The notes under the pieces were generated by a model. That model did no database searches. It saw only the letters and a program-made list of their open reading frames with translations, and was not told the DNA's origin. The translations under genes were made by a program, and so were the position numbers. Shown one piece after another: positions 40,440-51,401 of a DNA stretch of 64,000 nt. The stretch is from contig NC_091098.1 of NCBI RefSeq assembly GCF_024713975.1, positions 10,946,816 to 11,010,815 on the forward strand, written 5' to 3'. Source of the stretch: Paralichthys olivaceus. Its lineage: Eukaryota; Chordata; Actinopteri; Pleuronectiformes; Paralichthyidae. The stretch's first letter is position 1. Every line of letters starts with the position of its first letter.

Positions 40440-43400
40440 TGCCCGTCTCAGGCCCTCTTCAAACTAAACGATCACATTTATTTATTAACTAATTGATGAT
40501 ATCGATCAGGAATCCTGATCGTTCTGGTCACTTCAACCCCGATGTCCCGACTGTGCACATCACCTCTCGTCTCATGTTGTGTGTGGTGGACTGCGTGCAA
40601 AATGACTTTTTTTCTCCTATGTGTTTAAATGCGTGTCTCACAAACTCTCTCTTCTTCAAAAGGTCCAGTGTTTAGGACTGAGAGGATGAATCAGCAGAGG
40701 TTGTAAGGTAAAGCTCATAATTAAATTTTAATAAGTGTATAATCACCAGACACTAACATTTTTGTGTTTCTGTCCTTTGAGAGTGGGTCCTCTTCCACAG
40801 AGGCCGCCATGTTGAACAGAGAAACCAAACACAGGATCTAGAAAGGGTCTTTTGAACTTAAGTTACCTGAGCCAGTGTTAATCTGTTTGAAGTTAGACGG
40901 TTGGTTGTAAGATGCAACTTCACTTGATGCCACTAAATCCTTCACAATGTATCTTTGCTTCATTAACGTTCTCTTTTACCTGTAATGCCTCCTCAAAGGG
41001 CTCAAGGAGACTCAGGATATCAATAACTTGCTCCCTCTTGACCATGACCAATGGAGGGGCGCTAGCTGTGTCGCTGGCCTCTATGCGGGCCTGGGCAAGG
41101 AGCATCATGATGGCGCTCCAGGCCGACTCCTGCACCATGCGGCGTAAAGACAGCATCATGGAGTTCCAGTGACAACTACTGGAAGATGGGCACAGAGACA
41201 CGTTGCACTCCCTCAACAAAACCTAAATAAACGAAATGACACAAAATGGTGATGTTAAAACAAATCAAGAAATATATATTACCTTTCGAATCACTGTTGC
41301 CATAAAAAAATTGAATAACATATGCCCAGCATCAGGAATAAATTATGGAGTATTACCATTTATTGGACAGTTAACAAAGAAAATGCATTAGAAACTACTA
41401 GTAAATCTGGTGCCTGGGATTAAATGTTGTAAATAAATAAAGGATTCTAGCAAAAAATGTATTGTTGAAAAATTTAAATGTGAGATGTTCTGAGATTGAT
41501 ATGCACTTAAAACTTAATTAAAAGCAGAAGGCACCGTAGTGCCAGCTCTTGTAAAATGTAAAATCTGATAATCTCTAAAATAAAAAATACTTTCTGACAG
41601 GCAGTATGTGCCTTGTCAAGAAAAATATATAAAACATAGTAGAAAATAAATCTGCTCGTCTATTTCTCCTACCTCACTCCAGTAGGCACTGCTCCTGAAG
41701 AAAGCCACTATGTTGTTGACCTGTGAGAGCAGGTTCTCCACCACTCTGGAATTCTTCAGTGCCTCCTTGATCACTAGCTGCAGTGTTTTGGCCACACAGG
41801 TGATCCTGGTCCCAATGTGCTGATCTGAGAATGGGGACTCGGCTTCTGGTATCTGGTTTGACAAAAATGTCACTGTCTCCTTCCCATTTGGTTCTTCCCT
41901 GTTGGCTGAGCATGTGAGTTTGTAGTCGCAGAACAAATTGTTCTCAGTCAAGGTTTCTTTGGCCTGGGTGGTGAGGATGTAGCCGATGCTGCGAGGAAAT
42001 ATGCCGTAGCTCAGCAGCACGTCTTCGAGCTCTCTGGCCACGGCGGCACTGAGGTTCTTGTGGCTGAGGTGTCGGAAGGCCACCATAGGACGGCAGATCT
42101 GCCAGGAATCACTGACAAAGTGGAGCTGCACGACGACAACGGGCTCCTCCGCTGGTTGGGATTCATTCCCAGCCCAAAGGTCATAGGTGACATGAATGGC
42201 TTTCTCTCCATCTTTGGTGCTTGCAAGGCAGGCTTTAAGGTTACGGATCAGCTTAGGTTTGATTGTTGTTTCCACATCATTGTAAAGCTGCAGGCCCATG
42301 GCACGCTGGGATAGCCTGCTGTATTCAGGGCTAATGGTACTGATGAAATTCCTAAAGCCTGCGCCTTCAACAAAACTGTGTGGAACAAGGACATATTAAT
42401 GTGGTGGGTGTGTGAGGAGGTGATCAGGTTTCGTATCAACATTTAGTAAACATTCAGATAACTGGCCTTTCTGCTTTAGTGCAGTCATTCAATACACAAA
42501 CAAAGTTGCTTAAAAGACCAGGAACACACGTGACATCGACCAAGGAACACAGACTGATGAAGTTATTTCTTTAACTTTCAAATGAACACAATCTGCCCCA
42601 CAGGAACAAATAAACAGCAGCAAGCACTCAAAGTCACCTGAGTGGCAGCATGTCTTCAGCGATCATCCTCAGTGCTGCATTAACAAACTTTTTCTGGTCC
42701 ACTGGCATGGCTGCTGGTGGAGCACCTGAGTTGGAACTGGGACTGGAACTCGAGCTGGGGGGCAAGAGGGGACACGGAGAGGCGATCTCTCTCCTTGATG
42801 CCACAGCCTCTGGAGGTGGAACGGCCACCTCCTGTTTGGAGTTCAGCCTGACCTGCAGCAGAGCAATAAGAAGGAGAATGAGACCACGTCTGCCAGCTGG
42901 GGATATTTTTGGAAATAAATGCTAAAAAGTTATGCATCCAAAACCAGCTCTTAATTTGCAAGGTAAAAAAACACAACAGGACTTACTGGTTCAGCGTCTA
43001 ACACAACATCACACTTAAAGTCCACCTGTAACACAACAGCTAATGTTAGTCCAGAATACTCTCAGGGCAGAAATATCTTATAGTTTCATTCATAGTCTGA
43101 TCAGCAACCCACAAAATGTTTAAAACACTCACATAATAACTTTGCAGTATCTTAAAATACCAGTTTTATGATTTAAAGCAAGCAGTGTAATACAATCACC
43201 AAGAATTTATTAGGAACTAACAGTTCTCTTTTGAGTAAACTTATTTTTGAAAACCCCAGAGATAAGAAATACTCAAACAAGCGCATCTGGTAACATCAAT
43301 TACACCAGATTTTCTCACTTCTGATGTCTGGTGTGAACATTAACTAATCTGTATCTGCATGATTTTATGCATCTGCTGCTACACAACGGGCTGATGGGAT

Positions 43401-44990
43401 AAATACATGAATAAGCAGGTGTTCCTAATAAAGTGCTTTGTGGGTGAATTTGCATTTTTCAAACTGTGACCAATAAACATCTACATCCCAGTGATGATTA
43501 ATCAACAACTAAAAGGGGAAATGAGAAGCAACAAGTCTTACACAGTACATGTAAAAAAATCCTCTCAAAATACCTCTCCTTCCACAAACTGTTGAACATC
43601 AATGGAAATGCTGTCAGCCGCATATTTGAACAAGCCCAGATCCACCTTATGTTTCAAGTTGAAGTGCCAGTGATTCTTCACAGAGGTGTTTGTCCTTCAA
43701 GAGAAATAAAAATCACTTTCATCCCTGAAAAAAAATAGACTCACAAACAACCATGCGGCTGCTTTACATTGACCTCGTCAAATTTCACCACAAACAAACC
43801 CACCTTCCAGGCAGCAGCTTGGCGATCTCCGTCCACTTGTTTCCAAGAATGGAGTGGGCTTTGTAGAGGACGAGGTCTTCTTCATTGGTCCAGGGGTTCT
43901 TACTGAGCAGTGGGTCAAGGTGGTTGTACCAGCGCGAACAACAATCTTTCCCCAGTCGCCTTTTCAAGCACTTGGCGATAAAAGACCATTGTCTGTTGCC
44001 GTACATGCTCACCAGCTCTGCTAGCTGTCCAGAGCAAATACATGTGCAAATGCAGAAGTACAAAGTGAGATGGTACAATATTAACTAAAAACTTTTAAAG
44101 TTAGATCTCTAATCAGACTTTCGGTGTAATTTTTCAACCTTTTCATCTTCGTCTTTGGTCCAGTTGTCTTTCACTATATCAGGATTGAGATGATGATGCC
44201 AGCGGCGCCTACACTGGATTTCTGTCCGCCCCTGTCATGGCAAGAGGAAATTAACCCTTTTTTATATTAAAGCAGGTTGTTGCATTATTCTATGTTTTAA
44301 TATTCAACATGGAGACATTGGTTAGCATTCAGAGATTGAATGTTTTTTTAAATTATAGATACATAGCTCCAACCTCTCTGGATTCACCCATTCCATTAAG
44401 CTTTAGTTCACATTGCTGATTAATTCATTCTCTTTCTCAACCGATTTTGTTTTTCGGAATACTTACGGGTAAAAAAGTGGCAATGGTTTTCCATTCGTCC
44501 CCAAATTTGCTGAACAGAATTTTGAGATTTTCATCCTGAACAGAGGAAGAAATCAGTTCAGATGAACTATAATTCAATAAAAAATTTTATCAGGAACTCA
44601 TTACAACAACATGGGTAAATCACAGAGACTTCACATTAGGATAATTGTAAGATAGCCATGTAGTTTTTATTGAATGTATAGTTATATTTAACATTAGCTA
44701 ACAAATACATGTGGCATTTCATTTTCTTAAGACTAATCTGCCCTCTGCTAGCATGCAGCATCACATTTTAGTGGCCAGTGTAATTGTGTTAAGTGAGTAG
44801 CTCCAGATAACATCAATCAGTAAGTGTCCAAAATATGAATATCAGTGTTGTAAGGACAAAGATGTTTAAATGTCTTCCTCTCACTCACCTCTTCCTGAGC
44901 CCATTTGACTCTCCACTTGGTAGCATCCGTCTTCTCTGCTGTGTCCGAGTCAGTGTCGATGTATGGATTACTATCGCTGTTTTCCTCCAT
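39148..44990 (-). CDS. R1R2R3-Myb / hAT-transposase fusion protein, 11 coding exons
   Basis: Coding exons in reading order: 44889-44990, 44467-44535, 44139-44231, 43804-44024, 43574-43694, 42987-43025, 42638-42852, 41673-42375, 40980-41222, 39970-40170, 39148-39780. Phases close to 879 residues with no stop. Residues 25-178 form three Myb repeats with tryptophans at 30/49/68, 81/101/120 and 133/152/171. The N-terminus has YIDTDSD and VKW, as in B-Myb (MYBL2), not c-Myb. Homology to MYBL2 ends after KHKVD (about 180). A linker rich in Pro/Ser (about 203-264) leads to hAT sequence: LPLSFVEGAGFRNF, HVTYDLW, CVAKTLQLVIKEAL, and a C-terminal dimerisation region (about 776-855) with ELDVYLAEP and VPATSSGFDRLW. 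In the transposase, the usual second Asp position reads ILTTQAK (Gln424) and the CxxH motif reads CVAK. No BED zinc finger is seen. Most likely a nuclear DNA-binding protein using Myb repeats for targeting and the hAT part for dimerisation. Confidence 0.88.
40357..40438 (+). repeat. (GT)n microsatellite
   Basis: About 41 uninterrupted GT units within the intron between coding exons 9 and 10 of the Myb-hAT gene. Confidence 0.97.
40661..40950 (+). repeat. MITE-like element, near-complete copy
   Basis: Starts AGGTCCAGTGTTTAGGACTG, passes through GTGTATAATCACCAGACACTAA and GGGTCCTCTTCCACAGAGGCCGCCATGTTG, and ends CACTTGATGCCACTAAATCC. The ends are roughly inverted (GTCCAGTGT.TAGGA versus TCCT.CACA). 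It lies in an intron of the Myb-hAT gene, its right end only about 30 bases from coding exon 9. Related pieces lie at 32533 and 45155. The word order matches a common teleost short repeat. Confidence 0.65.
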
Positions 44991-44999
44991 GCTGCGAAC

Positions 45000-45555
45000 C
45001 AAGATAGAGAATAATCAAAACAATATTAGTGGCTTTCGAAAATATAGAAATTACTAAGAGTGAGAAAACACATTGGAAAAAACATTAGACATCTCAGCAA
45101 AATGTAGACAGTGTACATTGAGAGATCGACACATTATATGGTTGATAATAATATTGCTGTTATTTTGACCAGGGTATTCAGCTGCAACACGCAACTTCAC
45201 CACTAGATGTCACTTAATTCTACACACTGAACCTTTAACTTGGATATTCATTTATAAGTACTCATCCAACTCAGAGTTTCCATGAGTATTTACTATTTCA
45301 TTATCGTGTGCCACAACCTCAGACACATGTTGTTGTGTATTAGGTCAACCGTCTCTGTGATGCACAGTATTTTGGATTACTTTAAATACTAAGCAGATAC
45401 TGTGGGAATAAACCAAGCATGCACATTGAGCTCAATCGCTTTGTATTACAGTTTCTGGTTGCGCTCCACAGCAGCGAGCTGACACAGAGAAGTTACTTCC
45501 GTTGTTAATTTATTTATATATTTTCAAAATATTAATGACAAAGTACAATATTTAC
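45000..45555 (-). other. Myb-hAT intron 1 (upstream of the start codon)
   Basis: Non-coding sequence between a candidate 5' noncoding exon and the acceptor TTGGTTCGCAG that immediately precedes the Myb-hAT ATG. It contains the right half of a MITE-like repeat (45155-45236). Confidence 0.45.
45155..45236 (+). repeat. MITE-like repeat, 3' end fragment
   Basis: Reads GCAACACGCAACTTCACCACTAG, ATGTCACTTAATTC and TACACACTGAACC. The last phrase is the inverted form of the GGTCCAGTGTGTA terminus seen at 32533. Together these show the element had inverted ends. Confidence 0.6.
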
Positions 45556-45640
45556 CTTCTCCATTAGGCTGCAACTTCGCCACAGTTTTGTAGGAGAAAG
45601 TTATCGATCATTTAAAAAAAAGCAGACTAGAACACAAGAG
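45556..45640 (-). other. Candidate 5' noncoding exon of the Myb-hAT gene
   Basis: On the minus strand the sequence CCTAATGGAGAAG|GTAAATATT contains a good donor at 45556. An acceptor (TTGGTTCGCAG) sits one base before the main ATG at 44990, so a spliced leader exon is expected and this is the best candidate. It contains its own ATG at 45564. Joined to the next exon, that ATG opens a nine-codon frame, out of phase with the protein, which ends inside the main coding sequence. The upper boundary is arbitrary. Confidence 0.4.
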
Positions 45641-48600
45641 TTTTCCGGGAGAGTAAAGAAATTCCTGCATTGACTTCAAATGTTGGTTGAACTTTTCCAG
45701 CGTGCTGCCATGACACAACAGAGCAGCACCAGAGAAGAGGAGACACCGTCGATCCCACACGATCTCCACAGCAGAGCGACCTCTTCTCAGGCAACTACAA
45801 CTATGTTTGACTTGAAAACACCACAGGCGGAGGACATGTCCTCCCCGAGGACACTCACGTCTCATTCCCTCAGACAACACAAAGCTGAGAGACACGTTCC
45901 CTCACTCACCCGCGCGACATGTCCTCTGTGTTGTCTCTGGTCTCTGGTCTCCTCCACACCGCTGCTGCTGCTGCACAGTCCACTTCTGTCCACACATACG
46001 TGGGAGATGCCGCCGCCACACACTCTCAATGAAAACGTGTGTTACTACGACACACAAACAGGAAGTCGCGGCTCCGCGTGAGTGCGGAGAGTTCGCGGGA
46101 GAACGGAGGGGTGCGTTCAAGAACACCACGGCCGCTCCACTGACTCCGGAAACGGAACAGCTGCGGTTGCTCAGATGCTTGAGACTTCACTCTGTGTCCT
46201 GTGGAGGATATTACTTTTAAGTCGTTAAACACTGTGTACACCATGTTCCATCTCTTGTCCACAGCTTTAGTTGCCCTAGTTTTAGCATGACCATTGTTTG
46301 GAGCAATAACACACGAACATGATTGCAGTGTGCTCAGAAGGAGTTGCAGGACACGTCCAGGAAAGTTACCAGCATCTGCCCCAGGTTCTGAAGGACAGTA
46401 AATAATGTCAGACCAGGTGTAGTCTTGAATGGAAGATAAGCACACACATTTTGCTGTAAAGGTCAGGAGGAGCTCTTCCTTCTCCCACATTGACCAAAAC
46501 CATATCAGGAGTTGTTATTGTGTTGAAACCAAAGATGATGCACTGTGCATGACTTGCAAGAGGAGATAAAAACATAACTGGAGTTAGGTAGAGATGGAGA
46601 CACGAGGTTCAAGGTAAAGATGGTACCACATCGCCAAAGGAGGGACCAAGCAATGAGCAGCTAGTGCTAAACCGTGGCTATTCCCCGCCCATATTGACCA
46701 ATCACGTTTATGCTCATGTTACAAAAACTGTGTGATACCAAATGTACAGCGACTTTTCACAACTCAGGGTGGCTTACAGCCAGATTGTGTGAGGATGCCC
46801 ATAGCTATGAAATGACTTTTCATTGTTTGGTAATAAATGTTCATTGATTACACACAGATTGTACACGGATTGACTCTTCTCATATCTCGGGATAAACGAA
46901 TTCGACAGTTCTCGTCTTCTCTTTCTTACATCAACGAAAGATCTACTCTTATAAAAAAGTTTAGAAAAAGAACATGGTCTCTTGCAAACATTGATAGACA
47001 ATAATGGTAAAGCATGAGTGAAGTTTCTAATAAAATTGCGGTGGAATTGCTGCCTTGTTGCTAAACTGAATTTCTATGAGCAGTTGTAGTTGTATGAAGA
47101 GTTGAAAGTGACAACTTAAAACAAGAAGCACTGTAAGACTCTGGGCCTCCTCTCACACAAAGATTGGAAACAAAGTTTGTCTCATTTTCCAGATCCAATC
47201 CACAATTGAATAAAGATCAATATATTGATTTGGCATAATATGAGATTACACCAACTACAAAATATTTCTGTCTTTAGGCATTTTTTAGTGTCTGACTGAT
47301 TGGTAAAAAAACAATGCCCCCAAATTCCCCAATTCTCCAAAACGATATATCTCAGAGCTCTCCCTTTATCTAAATGACACACATACACATGTAGGCTGCT
47401 CTCTTTCATAACAAAGTATGTAATATGTGTAAAATATTTTCATCTCCATTCACTGAGTCTCACTTAAAACAGTTTGGAGCCACAAAGATGCATGTAAGGC
47501 CTCGTTGCAGAATTCAAAGTGAATTATGTTTGCCTGGTCATGTGTGTGTGTGTGTGTTTTGAGGTTAAGTAAGTTGCACAGCCTTGTTCACTTTGCCCGT
47601 TTCAATCTCATCCCTTTGCTCTGCTCTCAGCGTTGCCAAGCAACTGTCAGTTCCTCACAGTTACTACGGTAACTTGCACCAGTGTGTCTCTGACCAAATG
47701 TACACGTTTATCTTCAGACCATATTTTGAATGTTTACCACTAACACAGCCTGTGTAAAGCTGTTACCTGTCATGTTACTAACCTTGGCTGCGGCTTGTGT
47801 TTATTTTGCGTATATTGTTCCATCAGCAGGTCAAGGCCATTAATAATGTGTTGTATTTCACTTGTCTACCACTAAGTGGGGCAATTCTACAAAAATGTAG
47901 ATTATGAGCTGCTTTTAAAGTCATATCTTTTCACCTGACTACCTTCCTTCTTCCACAGAACCCTCAGGACCTGATGATCACACATCATTTAAAATAACAA
48001 CTGTTACTTTACACATGTACTATTTATATCTATTATATCTGGAATTAGCATAATTTCCTTTGATATGAATGATCTGGAGTTTTTTTTTAAATCAGGGAAG
48101 TTTCAGTGATGACATGTTCCTCACACAGTTGCACATGTTCACACCTGGATGCTGTCAGTGCAACCACCAGACAGGTTTGGGCATTGAACTAGCGACAAAA
48201 GTCCACTTCAGACACCGCTGCCTCCGAGACGTGACGTGTGTTGTGTGACAATTTTCTGTAATGCAGTTGTGTTTTGACCCTCAGGGCCACCGTAGTACCA
48301 CTTTGTCAGTAACTTTATTCAATTCATAAGACTAAACAGTGCACATAGTAGTGCCAATAGATAGTTTACCAGAAATGAGAGGTGTGCTTTTAAGTTGAGG
48401 AGAAAAATATCTGAAACGATGTCACATGGAAATAAAAACACAAATGGTGTACATCACTGTGAAATAAAACTAACAATGCTTTTATCTACAGAGTGTTTCA
48501 TTTGTTTATTGTGGGTTCAGCAGTTCCACTGTGAAGTGTTTGTAGTGTTCACAGATGAATACAGTTTACTGACACCTTTGGACACACACACACACTGTGT

Positions 48601-49640
48601 ATACCAAACCATCAGTATGTCACGGTTGAGATACCACTGTGTTACAGGAGGGAAGAGGAGCTCCTGTGATTGTTGCCAACAGAGCTGCAGTAATGTTATC
48701 ACCTACTCAAGTGGTCTGACAGGTTTGAGTCCACAAACACACAGTATCTGAAGTCCAAGGTTTAAAATCACAAGTAAATTCAAGTATTATCAGCAGAATG
48801 CGCTTTAAGTAACAAAAGGCTCTACTCAAGTACTCCTTACTATATGTGATTAGTATTGTTAATGCAGTGATGCACTGCTATATACTGTTGGACTGACGGC
48901 ATTTCTAGTTATAACTGAGTTAATGTGCAATGTTGTATGAATATTCAGCTTATTGAATAAATGTTCTACATGTAAAATGTTTTCTTTCACTATTTCACAA
49001 GAACTCAGTTTTTCCTGAAAGATGCATTCTGTTTTAGAAGCTCATCATGTTTCAAATAACTTTATTATAATAACAGCTGAGTTGTGCACCCATGTCTAAA
49101 TATTAAATGGAAAAGTTAAATCAAAGTACTGCAACAAAGAACAATTACATGCTGGTTAATTATCAAAAACATTGTTTCTACTATTCACACGTCATTGTGT
49201 TTAATGGTTCATTCAAAAGAACATGCCAATATTTAGACATGTTTAATTTGCTAGCACGTTTACTATGTACACACACACACACACACACACACATACACAC
49301 ACATGGATTTTTGCTTCTGCTGTCATCAGCCCATAATGCTGCTGCTGCTGGCAGCGTGACAGCTCTGTGTTTACAGGATCAGTCAGGGAGAGACAGCTTG
49401 TCACGCAGGGTTACTTTTTTAGAAGGCAAATGTGAACAAGGAGAGTCAGAGAAGCATTTGTCCCTGAGAGCTTTTACATGAATCAATATAATTTACACCG
49501 TTTCATTCATTCATACAATTAAAGAAGTTTTCTGAGGAAATACATTGTGATTTCCCTGTTAGTGTATTTAGTTTTATAGAAAAGCATCTGATCCAGTATT
49601 CTGAGAAATTAAAAGTAAATAGATGAATAGTAACAGGCTT
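45641..49640. other. Intergenic region between the Myb-hAT gene and sgk2
   Basis: The first 500 bases (to about 46150) are GC-richer with scattered CpGs and probably hold the Myb-hAT promoter. Beyond this the sequence is AT-rich. Human IFT52 lies between SGK2 and MYBL2, but I found no exon of it here. ORFs at 45680-46081 (plus) and 46026-46490 (minus) overlap each other, lack splice context and look like chance. Nothing else was identified. Confidence 0.4.
49269..49303 (+). repeat. (CA)n microsatellite
   Basis: Short CA tract with one CATA interruption. Confidence 0.9.
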
Positions 49641-51401
49641 TCTTCGGAAATTGTTGCTTCTTTAATATCAGATGAATAAACAAGACTTTATGTACATATG
49701 AAAGACAAGGACATCAGCCGTCACTGCTAACATCAAACTCCATCCATCACTAATAAGGCAGAGAGGTACTTCATGGTTTACACTGATAAAATCCCATGGC
49801 TGCAGAACATAATCCTATTGGTGCAGTATATTTACAGTATTTTCACAACATGAAGTGTTTTAGCCCCATAGACTGTACTTAACGATGGATGGCATGACAG
49901 CTCCACAAACATAAAGCCAAAGTGTCATAAGTCCATCCTCCCATGTTAGTGGAGCGAAGGTAAAAAGTCAAAAATATGTAAAATGAACATTTCTCAAATA
50001 TGATTTCTGTCTGTGTTCATTTTTTCCAGCAACATGCGATGCAAAACCTGACAGTTTGTATCTGGGATACTGGAAGGGAGTGGAGACACGTCGTCCATCT
50101 TTATATATAGTCTAAGTTGTAGCCTGTTACATATCATGAAATAAAACTAATTCATATCACTATCTATAATAATGTCCAGACAAATACATGTGAAAACTTT
50201 CCTCAGTTAAAAAGCATTAAAATAAAAGCACAATTCACATAAACCACATAAACCACACAATCTACATCATGTGCACACTGCTGCGTAGTGTAGTGAAATT
50301 ATAAGTCTGCGTCAGTCATTATTTTTCTGATGCAAGACTGAAATTCTTTTTTTTCCACCTTCTTCGTTTCTTTGATCAAATATTTTATTTAGGTTTTTAA
50401 GGAGGAAAAAAAACATTTGAATCCATTTTTTCACCACTTGCTTCATAAACTTGTGAAGATATGGCACTTTTCTGTTTTATGTATTGTTTTATGTGGTAAG
50501 AAAAACAAATGAACAGGAAGCATGGGGAGTTTCTGCTGCTCAACCAAAACCTGTCCTTGTGTCACAGAGGGAAGCAGCAGTTTCCCTGAGAAATCTAATC
50601 CTGCACCGTGTAAAATCAGGTCAAAGCCAGTAGAGGCTTGAACAATCTGGCAAAAACATTTCACTAATATCTGATGTTAAAAAACAATTCAAAAGTTATT
50701 TTTTTACAAACTGTCTCATGACCATTTTTTGATTTAAATTCATTTCATTTTCTGCATCTAAATCTCAGTTTTACAGCAGACTGGAAGACAAGGGTTGTGT
50801 TTTTATACCCCTCTACACAGATGTGTGTAAAAAACCTTTAACATGTTCTTCATTCCTTAGCAAATGAATATAAAGTCTCTCCCACATCTTCTGAGCCCTT
50901 TGTATTAAGATCCCCCACAACCTTTTCTGAGGGCAGGCCTGGGATATATTCTGGTAAAAAACATGCAGACAGGCGATGAATTAAAGAAAAACCCTGAAAA
51001 AACGCATAGAGAAAGAGAATGAAACGCTTCCACCCATAGGGCACAGGCATGAAACTGATCTGAATCAGATGCTTTGGCCTTCACAGTCCGCTGGTCTCAT
51101 CCTGACTGAACAGAAATGTGAGATTTTAGGCAGCTCTGTCCACCATCAACATCAGAACCACATGAGGGAATGTATTTTAGAAAAATAGCGACCGATCCAT
51201 CCAGAGACTTGCAGAATCAACTTGCACCAAAGTTGTTCTGGTGGCTCATTACATTATCAACACATCACCAAGACGATTTACTTTTCCTTTAATTTGTCAA
51301 ACGTCTGTCTTTGAACCTTACAAATACTCCATCACAGGCATTTTGTGGGTACCATAGTATGTGAGGGGCTCTTGTTTCCAGGACACCTGAACCCAAACGT
51401 C
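49641..51401 (-). other. Probable sgk2 3' UTR and downstream flank
   Basis: Non-coding sequence downstream of the sgk2 stop on the minus strand. A minus-strand AATAAA (plus TTTATT) lies at 50394-50399, about 1 kb past the stop, and is a reasonable polyadenylation signal. No coding exon or RNA gene was recognised. Confidence 0.35.

Noticed and set aside
39148-42375. A free-standing, mobile hAT transposon
   Set aside because: The transposase frame is split by introns, continues in phase from the Myb exons, lacks an evident start of its own, and I see no terminal inverted repeats or 8-bp target duplication around it.
45680-46081. 133-codon plus-strand ORF upstream of the Myb-hAT gene
   Set aside because: Composition is Ser/Thr/Leu/His-rich and low in conserved features; it sits in the likely promoter region and matches no family. 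Best treated as chance in GC-richer DNA.
46026-46490. 154-codon minus-strand ORF
   Set aside because: It overlaps the plus-strand ORF, has no recognisable domain and no neighbouring exons with matching phase. A repeat-derived origin is possible but unproved.
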